NCBI RefSeq assembly: GCF_026627255.1
Contig: NZ_JAPNLM010000015.1
Coordinates: forward strand, 134,319-198,318
DNA length: 64,000 nt
From: Streptomyces antarcticus
GTDB taxonomy: Bacteria; Actinomycetota; Actinomycetes; Streptomycetales; Streptomycetaceae
Reading direction: 5' to 3'
The position numbers and the translations under genes were made by a program. The stretch's first letter is position 1; every line of letters starts with the position of its first letter. The notes beneath the pieces were generated by a model. That model was not told where the DNA came from. It did not search any database and saw only the letters and a program-made list of their open reading frames with translations. Below, in pieces: positions 35,727-44,265 of the stretch.

Positions 35727-36716
35727 GTGCTTCTCGACACCTACGGCCGCGTGGCGACCGACCTGCGCGTCTCGCTCACCGACCGGTGCAATCTCCGCTG
35801 CACTTACTGCATGCCCGAAGAGGGCCTGCAATGGCTCGGAAAGTCCGATCTGCTCAGCGACGAGGAGATCGTCCGGCTGATCCGCATCGCGGTCACCCGG
35901 CTCGGCATCACCGAGGTCCGCTTCACCGGCGGCGAGCCGCTGCTGCGGCCCGGCCTGGTCGGCATCGTCGAGCAGTGCGCGGCCCTGGAGCCGCGGCCCC
36001 GGATGTCGCTCACCACCAACGGCATCGGCCTCAAGCGCACCGCGCAGGCCCTGAAGACCGCCGGCCTGGACCGAGTGAACGTTTCCCTGGACACCCTGCG
36101 GCCCGAGGTCTTCAAGACCCTCACCCGCCGCGACCGGCACAAGGACGTCATCGACGGCATGGCGGCCGCCCGCGAGGCCGGCCTCACCCCGGTCAAGGTC
36201 AACGCCGTACTGATGCCCGGCCTCAACGACGACGAGGCCCCCGACCTGCTCGCCTGGGCCGTGGAGAACGCGTACGAGCTCCGCTTCATCGAGCAGATGC
36301 CGCTCGACGCCCAGCACGGCTGGAAGCGCGACGGCATGATCACCGCCGGGGACATCCTCCAGTCCCTCCGCACCCGCTTCACCCTCACCGAGGAAGGCGC
36401 CGACGAACGCGGCTCCGCCCCGGCCGAGCGCTGGGTCGTCGACGGCGGCCCGGCCACCGTCGGCGTCATCGCCTCGGTGACCCGGCCCTTCTGCGGAGCG
36501 TGCGACCGCACCCGGCTCACGGCCGACGGCCAGATCCGAACGTGCCTGTTCGCCACCGAGGAGTCGGACCTGCGGGCCGCCCTGCGCTCGGGCGCACCGG
36601 ACGAGGAGATCGCCCGGCTGTGGAAGGTGGCGATGTGGGGGAAGAAGGCCGGTTCGGGTCTGGACGACCCGTCCTTCCTCCAGCCCGACCGCCCGATGTC
36701 GGCGATCGGCGGCTGA
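35727..36716 (+). CDS. moaA: GTP 3',8-cyclase (molybdenum cofactor synthesis)
   Basis: A 329-residue radical-SAM enzyme that starts molybdopterin synthesis from GTP. The SAM cluster motif is CNLRCTYC (Cys21, Cys25, Cys28), and FTGGEPLLRPGL binds SAM. The C-terminal second 4Fe-4S cluster motif is FCGACDRTRLTADGQIRTC. The protein ends in the conserved Gly-Gly tail (IGG). GTG 35727 follows GGGGAGGGGG at six bases. No other moa gene is nearby in this window. A weak hairpin lies after the stop near 36718-36742. Confidence 0.95.
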   Translation: MLLDTYGRVATDLRVSLTDRCNLRCTYCMPEEGLQWLGKSDLLSDEEIVRLIRIAVTRLGITEVRFTGGEPLLRPGLVGIVEQCAALEPRPRMSLTTNGIGLKRTAQALKTAGLDRVNVSLDTLRPEVFKTLTRRDRHKDVIDGMAAAREAGLTPVKVNAVLMPGLNDDEAPDLLAWAVENAYELRFIEQMPLDAQHGWKRDGMITAGDILQSLRTRFTLTEEGADERGSAPAERWVVDGGPATVGVIASVTRPFCGACDRTRLTADGQIRTCLFATEESDLRAALRSGAPDEEIARLWKVAMWGKKAGSGLDDPSFLQPDRPMSAIGG

Positions 36717-36786
36717 CACCACCCGCGACCGCGGGCGGGGTGCGTCACGCCCGGCCGTTGCTCCGCGCCGGCTCCGCCCGCTCCGG

Positions 36787-37065
36787 TCAGATCCGCTCCG
36801 AGCCCTCCGGCTGCACCCATTCGTCGAGCTTCACGACGTCCTTGAGGAAGCCGCGTACCCCCAGGAACTGGGACAGGTGCTCGCGGTGCTCCGCGCAGGC
36901 CAGCCAGGTCTTGCGCCGCTCCGGCGTGTGCAGCTTGGGGTTGTTCCACGCCAGGACCCAGACGGCCGCGTCGCGGCAGCCCTTGGCGGAGCAGGTGGGG
37001 GAATCGGCCTCGGGGCCGGAGGATCCGGGGCCGGGAAAGCCGCCGGGAAAGCTGGGGAAGTTCAC
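36787..37065 (-). CDS. Small conserved protein with Cys/His cluster
   Basis: A 92-residue protein starting at GTG 37065. It carries CSAKGCRDAAVWVLAWNNPKLH followed by WLACAEHREHLSQFL, a CxxxxC...CxxH pattern that could bind one zinc. The N-terminal Gly/Pro-rich stretch (FPSFPGGFPGPG) is likely disordered. I recall similar streptomycete proteins sometimes mis-labelled as acetone carboxylase. The function is unknown. It is convergent with moaA. Confidence 0.8.
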   Translation of the reverse strand: MNFPSFPGGFPGPGSSGPEADSPTCSAKGCRDAAVWVLAWNNPKLHTPERRKTWLACAEHREHLSQFLGVRGFLKDVVKLDEWVQPEGSERI

Positions 37066-37088
37066 GGCTCAACCCTAGAACGGAAAGG

Positions 37089-37126
37089 CGACGCCGGGCA
37101 GCCACGGGGGGAGCTGCCCGGCGTCG
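37089..37126 (-). terminator. Terminator after the DUF3099 gene
   Basis: CGACGCCGGGCAGC pairs perfectly with GCTGCCCGGCGTCG, 14 bp with a ten-base loop, on the 3' side of the gene at 37202-37594 and just upstream of the next minus-strand gene. Confidence 0.8.
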
Positions 37127-37201
37127 GTCCGTCGCTCCGACGGGGGATGCGGAGCGCGTAGGCAGTATGTCACGCAGGACCCTGTGCGGTGCACTGGAAC
37201 T

Positions 37202-37594
37202 TCACGATTGATCTGAGCTGTTCTTGAGGTTTCCGGCGTCCAGTGCGGGGTGCACAGGGGCCGGGATGAAGTGCGAGGGCAGCGAGGGTGTCGACTCGCG
37301 CCCCGCGTTGGCGATGACCACGGCGATGTACGGCAGGAGGCCGCCGGCGACGAGCGTCACGATCGCCACAGGGCGCTGCACGTCCCACAGGACCACCGTC
37401 GCGATGACCGACAGGGTCCGGATGACCATCGAGATCACGTACCGGCGCTGCCGTCCCCGCACGTCCTCGGCGAGCCCCATGCGGGCGCCGGTGATGCGGA
37501 AGACCTCGGCCCCGTTCCGCTTCTGCCGCTTGGTCCGCTCCACACTCCACCACCCGATCACCCGCCGGACGCTCACGGTCCGGACCCCTTCCAC
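37202..37594 (-). CDS. DUF3099 membrane protein
   Basis: A 130-residue protein as called from GTG 37594 (GGGGGAGG upstream). Two hydrophobic segments (RYVISMVIRTLSVIATVVLW and PVAIVTLVAGGLLPYIAVVIANAG) follow GAEVFRITGARMGLAEDVRGRQRRY, the DUF3099 signature common in actinomycetes. GTG codons at 37576 and 37543 are alternative starts. The function is unknown. Confidence 0.82.
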   Translation of the reverse strand: MEGVRTVSVRRVIGWWSVERTKRQKRNGAEVFRITGARMGLAEDVRGRQRRYVISMVIRTLSVIATVVLWDVQRPVAIVTLVAGGLLPYIAVVIANAGRESTPSLPSHFIPAPVHPALDAGNLKNSSDQS

Positions 37595-37721
37595 GGTACG
37601 CCGCCTCCCCCGGGGTGGGGAGAGGGGGTGTCCCCCCGATGGCTCTGTCCGAAATGCACCCTACGCGTCACTGATCGAGACTGGGCGCACATGCGCACAA
37701 CGCGCCAGGAGGAGGCTCGAC

Positions 37722-38000
37722 ATGAGTTGGTTGTGGGCGATCATCGTCGGTTTCGTTCTGGGCCTGCTTGCCCGGGCCATCCTGCCGGGCAAGCAGCACC
37801 AGCCCCTCTGGCTGACCACGATCTTCGGCATCCTCGGCGCCGTCCTGGGCAACGCCGTCGCCACCTGGATCGGAGTCAACGAGACCAAGGGCATCGACTG
37901 GATCCGGCACCTGCTGCAACTGGCCGGAGCGGTCCTCATCGTCGGCCTCGGCGACCTGCTCTACAACGCGGTCCGCGGCAACAAACGGCAGATGACCTGA
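37722..38000 (+). CDS. GlsB/YeaQ/YmgE family small membrane protein
   Basis: A 92-residue protein with three hydrophobic segments. WAIIVGFVLGLLARAILPGKQ and TTIFGILGAVLGNAVATWIGV carry the Gly-rich helix packing motifs of this family (also called transglycosylase-associated proteins). ATG 37722 follows AGGAGG. Members are linked to stress but their role is not defined. A strong terminator follows. Confidence 0.88.
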   Translation: MSWLWAIIVGFVLGLLARAILPGKQHQPLWLTTIFGILGAVLGNAVATWIGVNETKGIDWIRHLLQLAGAVLIVGLGDLLYNAVRGNKRQMT

Positions 38001-38046
38001 GGGACCCCGGCGGTCCCGGATCCGCCCGCGCGGGCGGGTCCGGGAC

Positions 38047-38096
38047 ACGACGGAGGGGCCGGCCGGACCACGTGTCCGAACCGGCCCCTCCGTCGT
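38047..38096. terminator. Bidirectional terminator between the YmgE-like gene and tyrS
   Basis: ACGACGGAGGGGCCGG pairs perfectly with CCGGCCCCTCCGTCGT (16 bp). The loop itself has an inner five-base stem (CGGAC with GTCCG). Confidence 0.88.
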
Positions 38097-38118
38097 ACCC
38101 GTGACGGGGCGGTGGGCG

Positions 38119-39387
38119 TCAGGCGCCCGTGACCTCCACAGCGGCCAGGTTCTTCTTCCCGCGGCGCAGCACCAGCCAGCGCCCGTGCAGCAGGTCCGCC
38201 GCGGCCGGGACCGCGTCCTCGGCGGTGACCTTCACGTTGTTCACGTAGGCGCCGCCCTCCTTCACGGTCCGGCGTCCGGCCGACTTGCTCGCGACCAGGC
38301 CGGTCTCCGCGAACAGGTCCACGACCTGCCCGAGCTCGGCCACCCGGGCCTGCGGCAGTTCGGAGAGGGCCGCGGCCAGAGTGGCCTCGTCCAGCTCCGC
38401 CAGCTCGCCCTGGCCGAAGAGCGCCTTCGACGCGGCGATGACGGCGGCGCACTGGCCGACGCCGTGCACCAGCGTCGTCAGCTCCTCCGCCAGTGCCCGC
38501 TGCGCGGCACGTGCCTGCGGCCGCTCGGCGGTCTGCGCCTCCAGCTCCTCCAGCTCCTCCCGGCTCCGGAAGGACAGGATGCGCATGTAGGTGGAGATGT
38601 CGCGGTCGTCCACGTTCAGCCAGAACTGGTAGAACGCGTACGGCGTCGTCATCTCCGGGTCGAGCCAGACGGCGCCGCTCTCGGACTTGCCGAACTTGGT
38701 GCCGTCCGCCTTCACCATCAGCGGGGTCGCCAGCGCGTGCACGACCGCGCCCGGCTCCAGCCGGTGGATCAGGTCGAGCCCGGCCGTCAGGTTGCCCCAC
38801 TGGTCGGAGCCGCCCTGCTGCAGCACGCAGCCGTAGCGCCGGTACAGCTCCAGGAAGTCCATGCCCTGGAGCAGCTGGTAGCTGAACTCGGTGTAGCTGA
38901 TGCCCTGGTCGGACTCCAGCCGGCGGGCGACCGAGTCCTTCGTCAGCATCTTGTTGACCCGGAAGTGCTTGCCGATGTCCCGGAGGAACTCGATGGCGGA
39001 CAGGCCCGCCGTCCAGTCCAGGTTGTTCACCATGATCGCCGCGTTCTCGCCCTCGAAGGACAGGAACGGCTCGATCTGGGTGCGCAGCCGGGCCACCCAG
39101 TTCGCGACGGTCTCCGGGTCGTTGAGGGTCCGCTCGGCCGTCGGCCGCGGGTCGCCGATCTGCCCGGTGGCCCCGCCGACCAGCGCCAGCGGCCGGTGCC
39201 CGGCCTGCTGGAGCCGGCGTACGGTCAGCACCTGGACCAGGTGCCCGACGTGCAGCGAGGCCGCGGTCGGGTCGAAGCCGCAATAGAACGTGACAGGACC
39301 GTCCGCGAACGCCTTGCGCAGCGCTTCTTCGTCGGTGGACTGGGCGAACAGCCCGCGCCACTTCAGTTCGTCGACGATGTCCGTCAC
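38119..39387 (-). CDS. tyrS: Tyrosyl-tRNA synthetase
   Basis: A 422-residue class I synthetase. GFDPTAASLHVGHLVQVL holds the HIGH-type motif (HVGH) and KFGKSESG the KMSKS-type motif. The YTEFSYQLLQGMDF region recognises tyrosine. The C-terminal S4 domain (KEGGAYVNNVKVTAEDAV) binds tRNA. I chose GTG 39387 because AAGGAGT lies upstream; the longer reading from 39447 would add a non-conserved tail. No T-box motif is visible upstream. It is 52 bases after the PmbA-like gene, so co-transcription is possible. Confidence 0.94.
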   Translation of the reverse strand: MTDIVDELKWRGLFAQSTDEEALRKAFADGPVTFYCGFDPTAASLHVGHLVQVLTVRRLQQAGHRPLALVGGATGQIGDPRPTAERTLNDPETVANWVARLRTQIEPFLSFEGENAAIMVNNLDWTAGLSAIEFLRDIGKHFRVNKMLTKDSVARRLESDQGISYTEFSYQLLQGMDFLELYRRYGCVLQQGGSDQWGNLTAGLDLIHRLEPGAVVHALATPLMVKADGTKFGKSESGAVWLDPEMTTPYAFYQFWLNVDDRDISTYMRILSFRSREELEELEAQTAERPQARAAQRALAEELTTLVHGVGQCAAVIAASKALFGQGELAELDEATLAAALSELPQARVAELGQVVDLFAETGLVASKSAGRRTVKEGGAYVNNVKVTAEDAVPAAADLLHGRWLVLRRGKKNLAAVEVTGA

Positions 39388-39439
39388 GGTCTCTCGACTC
39401 CTTCGATGCCTTGCATTGCCGTGGCTCAGTCTAGGTGGG

Positions 39440-40843
39440 TCAGACACCCTTGCTGACCGAGCTCATGTTGAAGTCAGGGATGCGCAGGGCGGGCATCGCG
39501 GCCCTGGTGAACCAGTCGCCCCACTCGCGCGGCAGGGTCTTCTCGGTCCGTCCCGCCTCGGTTGCCCGCGACAGCAGGTCCACCGGCGACTCGTTGAACC
39601 GGAAGTTGTTGACCTCCCCGACGACCTGCCCGTTCTCCACCAGGTAGACGCCGTCCCGGGTCAGGCCCGTGAGCAGCAGGGTGGCCGGATCCACCTCGCG
39701 GATGTACCAGAGGCAGGTCAGCAGCAGGCCCCGCTCGGTGCCCGCCACCATCTCCTCCAGCGACTTGTCGCCGCCCCCGTCCAGGACCAGGTTCCCGAAG
39801 CCCGGGGCGAGCGGCAGGCCGGTCAGCGCCGCGCTGTGCCGGGTCGTGGTCAGCCGGGCCAGCTCGCCGCCCCGGATCCACTCGGTCGCCGGAACCGGCA
39901 GGCCGTTGTCGAACACCGAGGCGTCGTCGCCCGAGCTGTGCGCGATCACGAACGGCGCGGACTCCAGGCCCGGCGCGTTCGGGTCGCTGCGCAGCGTCAG
40001 CGGCAGCCGCGACAGCCGCTCGCCGACCCGGGTGCCGCCGCCCGGCTTGGCGAAGACCGTACGGCCCTCCACCGCGTCGCGGGCGGCCGCCGACCACATC
40101 TGGTAGATCAGCAGGTCGGCCACGGCGGTCGGCGGCAGCAGCGTCTCGTACCGTCCGGCGGGCAACTCGATTTTCCGCTCGGCCCAGCCGAGGCGCACGG
40201 CCAGCTCCGCGTCCAGCACGGTCGGGTCCACGTCCTTGAAGTCCCGGGTGGCGCGGCCCGCCCAGGCCGAGCGCTGCCGGTCCGGGGACTTCGCGTTGAG
40301 CTCCAGGGTGCCGTTCGGCTGGTCGTGGCGCAGCCGCAGGCCCGTGGAGGTGCCGACGTACGTGGACACCAGCTCGTGGTGGGCGAACCCGTACAGCTCC
40401 CGCCCGCCCGCCCGGGCCCGGGCGAAGGCCTCGCCGAGGGCCGGCGCGAAGTCCGCGAACACCGCCGAGGAGGTCTCGGCCGGAGCGTCGGCGAAGTCCG
40501 GCGAGGCCGGGGTCCCGGTCACCAGCGGCCGCGCGTCCTCGGCGGGACCGGCCCCGCGGGCGGCCGCCTCGGCGGCCCGTACCAGCGGCTCCAGGTCCGC
40601 GGCGGTGACGGCGGAGCGCGAGACGACCCCCGAGGCCGTGCCCTCCTTGCCGTCGACCGTGGCGATGACGGTCAGGGTCCGGCCGCGGGTGACGCCGTTG
40701 GTGGTCAGCGCGTTGCCGGCCCAGCGGAGGTTGGCGCTGGACTCCTCGTCCGCGATCACGACGCAGCCGTCGGCGGTGGAGAGCTCCAGCGCCCGCTCGA
40801 CGATCTCGTGGGGCTTGGTGCGTCCGGTGGAAAGCGTGCTCAT
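39440..40843 (-). CDS. TldE/PmbA-like metalloprotease subunit
   Basis: A 467-residue protein with the TldD/PmbA fold: HHELVSTYVGTSTGLRLRHDQPNG, ELPAGRYETLLPPTAVADLL, VFDNGLPVPATEWIRGG and DGVYLVENGQVVGEVNNFRFNESP. It lacks an HExxxH motif, as expected for the non-catalytic partner. TldD and PmbA/TldE form a heteromeric protease that trims peptides such as microcins. The start overlaps the TldD gene stop by four bases (ATGA). Confidence 0.88.
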   Translation of the reverse strand: MSTLSTGRTKPHEIVERALELSTADGCVVIADEESSANLRWAGNALTTNGVTRGRTLTVIATVDGKEGTASGVVSRSAVTAADLEPLVRAAEAAARGAGPAEDARPLVTGTPASPDFADAPAETSSAVFADFAPALGEAFARARAGGRELYGFAHHELVSTYVGTSTGLRLRHDQPNGTLELNAKSPDRQRSAWAGRATRDFKDVDPTVLDAELAVRLGWAERKIELPAGRYETLLPPTAVADLLIYQMWSAAARDAVEGRTVFAKPGGGTRVGERLSRLPLTLRSDPNAPGLESAPFVIAHSSGDDASVFDNGLPVPATEWIRGGELARLTTTRHSAALTGLPLAPGFGNLVLDGGGDKSLEEMVAGTERGLLLTCLWYIREVDPATLLLTGLTRDGVYLVENGQVVGEVNNFRFNESPVDLLSRATEAGRTEKTLPREWGDWFTRAAMPALRIPDFNMSSVSKGV

Positions 40844-42363
40844 CGGCCGGCCTCCTGCGTGGTGTTCAAAATGTTCACGTCGCGGAACAGGGCGGACGGG
40901 CAGCCGTGCGAGACCGCCGCCACCTGCCCCGGCTGGGCCTTGCCGCAGTTGAAGGCGCCGCCCAGGACGTAGGTCTGCGGGCCGCCGACCTTCTCCATCG
41001 AGCCCCAGAAGTCGGTGGTCGTCGCCTGGTACGCGACGTCGCGCAGCTGCCCGGCCAGCCGGCCGTTCTCGATCCGGAAGAACCGCTGCCCGGTGAACTG
41101 GAAGTTGTAGCGCTGCATGTCGATCGACCAGGAGCGGTCGCCGACCACGTAGATGCCGCGCTCCACCCCGCCGATCAGGTCCTCGGTCGACAGGCCGCCC
41201 GGGTCCGGCCGGAGCGAGACGTTCGCCATCCGCTGGACGGGCACGTGCCCGGGGGAGTCGGCGTACGCGCAGCCGTTGGAGCGGCCGAGGCCGGTCAGCT
41301 TCGCGATCCGGCGGTCCAGCTGGTAGCCGACCAGGGTGCCGTCCTTGACCAGGTCCCAGCTCTGCGCCGCGACGCCCTCGTCGTCGAAGCCGACCGTGGC
41401 CAGCCCGTGCTCCGCGGTGCGGTCGCCCGTCACGTTCATGATCGACGAGCCGTACTTGAGCTTGCCCAGCTGGTCGAAGGTGGCGAAGGAGGTCCCCGCG
41501 TACGCCGCCTCGTAGCCCAGCGCCCGGTCGAGCTCGGTGGCGTGGCCGATGGACTCGTGGATCGTGAGCCACAGGTTGGAGGGGTCCACCACGAGGTCGT
41601 AGCGCCCGGCCTCGACGCTCGGGGCCCGCATCTTCTCGGCGAGCAGGCCGGGGATCCGCTCCAGCTCGTCGTTCCAGTCCCAGCCGGTGCCGGTCAGGTA
41701 CTCCCAGCCGCGCCCGGCGGGCGGGGCGATGGTGCGCATCGAGTCGAACTCGCCGGTGGTGGCGTCCACGGCGACCGCCGTGAGCTGCGGGTGCACGCGC
41801 ACCCGCTGCTGCGTGGTCGAGGTGCCCGAGGTGTCGGCGTAGAACTTGTTCTCGTGGATGGCGAGGAAGGACGCGTCCACGTGCGCCACCCCGTCGGCCG
41901 CCAGCAGCCGCGCGCTCCAGTCGGCGAGCAGCGCCGCCTTCTCCGCGTCGGGGACCGCGAAGGGGTCCACGTCGTAGGCGGAGATCCAGGTCTTCTCGGA
42001 GTGCACCGGCTCGTCGGCCAGCTCGACGCGCTCGTCCGAACCGGCCGCCTTGATCACCTGGGCGGACAGTTTCGCCATGGCCACGGCCTGGGAGGCCACC
42101 TTCGCGGCCGCGTCCATGGTCAGGTCGACGCCGGAGGCGAAGCCCCAGCTGCCGCCGTGCACCACCCGGACCGCGAACCCGAGGTCGGTGGTGTCGGAGC
42201 CGCCGGAGGGCTTGGCGTCCCGCAGCCGCCAGGAGGCGCTGCGGATCCGCTCCAGCCGGAAGTCGGCATGCTCGGCGCCCAGTGCGCGCGCCCGGGCGAG
42301 CGCCGCGTCGGCGAGCGCCCGCAGGGGCAGCGCGGTGAAGGCCGCGTCGATGGAATGGGGCAC
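40840..42363 (-). CDS. tldD: TldD-like metalloprotease catalytic subunit
   Basis: A 507-residue protein with the zinc motif HESIGHATELDRA near residue 265, GYEAAYAGTSF after it, and the C-terminal SWSIDMQRYNFQFTGQRFFRIENG and FWGSMEKVGG motifs of TldD. It starts at GTG 42363 behind GGGAGG and is coupled to the PmbA-like gene. Known partners process RiPP or toxin peptides; no precursor-like small ORF is visible within several kilobases. A housekeeping peptidase role is therefore as likely. Confidence 0.9.
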   Translation of the reverse strand: MPHSIDAAFTALPLRALADAALARARALGAEHADFRLERIRSASWRLRDAKPSGGSDTTDLGFAVRVVHGGSWGFASGVDLTMDAAAKVASQAVAMAKLSAQVIKAAGSDERVELADEPVHSEKTWISAYDVDPFAVPDAEKAALLADWSARLLAADGVAHVDASFLAIHENKFYADTSGTSTTQQRVRVHPQLTAVAVDATTGEFDSMRTIAPPAGRGWEYLTGTGWDWNDELERIPGLLAEKMRAPSVEAGRYDLVVDPSNLWLTIHESIGHATELDRALGYEAAYAGTSFATFDQLGKLKYGSSIMNVTGDRTAEHGLATVGFDDEGVAAQSWDLVKDGTLVGYQLDRRIAKLTGLGRSNGCAYADSPGHVPVQRMANVSLRPDPGGLSTEDLIGGVERGIYVVGDRSWSIDMQRYNFQFTGQRFFRIENGRLAGQLRDVAYQATTTDFWGSMEKVGGPQTYVLGGAFNCGKAQPGQVAAVSHGCPSALFRDVNILNTTQEAGR

Positions 42364-42423
42364 GGAAGTCCTCCCGGGGTCGGGGCCGGTCGCCCTGATC
42401 ATGTCGCGATCGGAGCTCTAGTA

Positions 42424-42441
42424 CCTACATGTTTCTGTAGG
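42424..42441. promoter_or_regulatory. Dyad CCTACA(N6)TGTAGG upstream of fabG
   Basis: A perfect 6-6-6 inverted repeat in the divergent tldD/fabG region, about 110 bases before fabG and 60 bases before tldD. It could bind a regulator of either gene. Confidence 0.55.
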
Positions 42442-42501
42442 GATTCGACAGAGCGCGTCGTCAGGCCCTGTGGGAGCTCGATTCTCCGTACAGGGGGTGC
42501 G

Positions 42502-42511
42502 ACCTATAGGT
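42502..42511. promoter_or_regulatory. Palindrome ACCTATAGGT near the fabG promoter
   Basis: A perfect ten-base palindrome 37 bases before the fabG start, followed by a T-rich stretch and GGTATT. It shares the CCTA/TAGG half-sites with the dyad at 42424, so one regulator might recognise both. Confidence 0.5.
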
Positions 42512-42547
42512 TTTTGGTATTCAGACCGCTAGCGAAAGGGTGATCCG

Positions 42548-43267
42548 TTGAGCCGCTCGGTTCTCGTCACCGGAGGAAACCGGGGCATCGGCCTCGCCAT
42601 CGCCCGTGCCTTCGCGGAAGCCGGAGACAAGGTCGCGATCACGTACCGCTCGGGTGAGCCGCCGGAGGCGCTCACCTCCCTCGGCGTTCTGGCGGTCCGC
42701 TGCGACATTACCGATTCCGAGCAGGTGGAGCAGGCCTACAAGCAGGTCGAGGACGCCCACGGTGCGGTCGAGGTGCTGGTGGCCAACGCGGGCATCACCA
42801 AGGACACGCTGCTGATGCGCATGTCCGAGGAGGACTTCGCCTCGGTGGTCGATACGAACCTCACCGGTACCTTCCGTGTGGTCAAGCGCGCGAACCGTGG
42901 CATGCTCCGTGCCAAGAAGGGCCGCGTCGTCCTGATCTCCTCGGTCGTCGGACTGCTGGGCTCGGCGGGGCAGGCCAACTACGCCGCATCCAAGGCCGCG
43001 CTGGTCGGCTTCGCCCGTTCGCTCGCCCGTGAACTGGGCTCGCGCAACATCACCTTCAACGTGGTCGCCCCCGGCTTCGTGGACACCGACATGACGAAGG
43101 CGCTCACCGACGAGCAGCGCGCGGGCATCGTGGGCCAGGTGCCGCTGGGCCGCTACGCGCGCCCCGAGGAGATCGCGGCAGCCGTGAGCTTCCTGGCGTC
43201 CGACGACGCCGCGTACATCACCGGAGCCGTCATTCCCGTTGACGGCGGATTGGGCATGGGTCACTGA
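42548..43267 (+). CDS. fabG: 3-oxoacyl-[acyl-carrier-protein] reductase
   Basis: A 239-residue SDR that reduces 3-oxoacyl-ACP with NADPH in fatty-acid elongation. VTGGNRGIGLAIARAF binds the cofactor, ANAGITKDTLLMRMSEEDF is the FabG hallmark, and the triad Ser132, Tyr145, Lys149 is intact (YAASK). It starts at TTG 42548 after AAAGGGTGA. The fabI gene follows by five bases; the mycobacterial mabA-inhA pair has the same order. Confidence 0.93.
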   Translation: MSRSVLVTGGNRGIGLAIARAFAEAGDKVAITYRSGEPPEALTSLGVLAVRCDITDSEQVEQAYKQVEDAHGAVEVLVANAGITKDTLLMRMSEEDFASVVDTNLTGTFRVVKRANRGMLRAKKGRVVLISSVVGLLGSAGQANYAASKAALVGFARSLARELGSRNITFNVVAPGFVDTDMTKALTDEQRAGIVGQVPLGRYARPEEIAAAVSFLASDDAAYITGAVIPVDGGLGMGH

Positions 43268-43272
43268 TCACC

Positions 43273-44043
43273 ATGAGCGGAATTCTCGAGGGCAAGCGCG
43301 TCCTCATCACCGGAGTGCTGATGGAGTCCTCCATCGCGTTCCACGCCGCCCGGCTGGCCCAGGAGCAGGGCGCAGAGGTCGTCCTCACCGCGTGGCCGCG
43401 CCCGTCGCTGACCGAGCGCATCGCCAAGAAGCTGCCCAAGCCGGTCAAGGTGATCGAGCTCGACGTCACCAACGACGAGCACCTGGCCCGTCTCGAGGGC
43501 CTCGTCCGCGAAGAGCTCGGCGGCCTCGACGGGGTCCTCCACTCGATCGGCTTCGCGCCCCAGGACGCGCTCGGCGGCAACTTCCTGAACACGCCGTTCG
43601 AGTCGGTGGCCACCGCCATGCACGTCTCGGCGTTCTCGCTGAAGTCGCTGGCCATGGCCTGCAAGCCGCTGTTCCCGGCGGAGGGCGCCGCCATCGTCGG
43701 CCTCACCTTCGACGCGCAGTTCGCCTGGCCGCAGTACGACTGGATGGGCCCGGCCAAGGCCGCTCTGGAGGCCACCAGCCGCTACCTCGCCCGTGACCTG
43801 GGCAAGGAGAACATCCGCTGCAACCTGGTCTCGGCCGGTCCGCTCGGCTCGATGGCCGCGAAGTCCATCCCGGGCTTCTCGGACCTGGCCGACGTCTGGA
43901 ACACCCGCTCCATGCTGGAGTGGGACATGACCGACCCGGAGCCGACGGGCAGGGCCATCGTGGCCCTGCTGTCGGACTGGTTCCCGAAGACCACCGGCGA
44001 GATCGTCCACGTGGACGGCGGCCTGCACGCGATGGGCGCCTGA
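43273..44043 (+). CDS. fabI: Enoyl-[acyl-carrier-protein] reductase (InhA/FabI type)
   Basis: A 256-residue NADH-dependent enzyme for the last step of each elongation cycle. GILEGKRVLITGVLMESSIAF is the InhA start; the active site has Phe146, Tyr155 and Lys162 (TFDAQFAWPQYDWMGPAKAAL), matching InhA F149/Y158/K165. The substrate-binding loop reads KSIPGFSDLADVWNTRSMLEW. It ends with a strong terminator, so fabG-fabI is a two-gene operon. Confidence 0.95.
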   Translation: MSGILEGKRVLITGVLMESSIAFHAARLAQEQGAEVVLTAWPRPSLTERIAKKLPKPVKVIELDVTNDEHLARLEGLVREELGGLDGVLHSIGFAPQDALGGNFLNTPFESVATAMHVSAFSLKSLAMACKPLFPAEGAAIVGLTFDAQFAWPQYDWMGPAKAALEATSRYLARDLGKENIRCNLVSAGPLGSMAAKSIPGFSDLADVWNTRSMLEWDMTDPEPTGRAIVALLSDWFPKTTGEIVHVDGGLHAMGA

Positions 44044-44068
44044 CGGCTTCCCCCCTCCGTACGGCGGC

Positions 44069-44099
44069 GGCCGCGCCTCCCTTTCCGGGAGGCGCGGCC
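44069..44099 (+). terminator. Terminator of the fabG-fabI operon
   Basis: GGCCGCGCCTCCC and GGGAGGCGCGGCC form a perfect 13-bp stem with a five-base loop, 26 bases past the fabI stop. Confidence 0.88.
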
Positions 44100-44265
44100 T
44101 CCGTCGTTCCCGGCGCCGTTTTCGCGGTGGGGGAGCGGTGCGGCCCCCGCGTTCGATCGGATGTCCACGGCCGGACGGGATCCTCCCGAGTCGAAAACCG
44201 GGACATAAGCCTGCAAACTGGCCAAGTCGGGATCTTCCCGGTTCCTGCGGGGAGGAGGTACGGGC

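Noticed and set aside
39440..42547. RiPP precursor near the TldD/PmbA pair
   Set aside because: No small ORF with leader-core organisation and ribosome-binding site was found in the flanking gaps.
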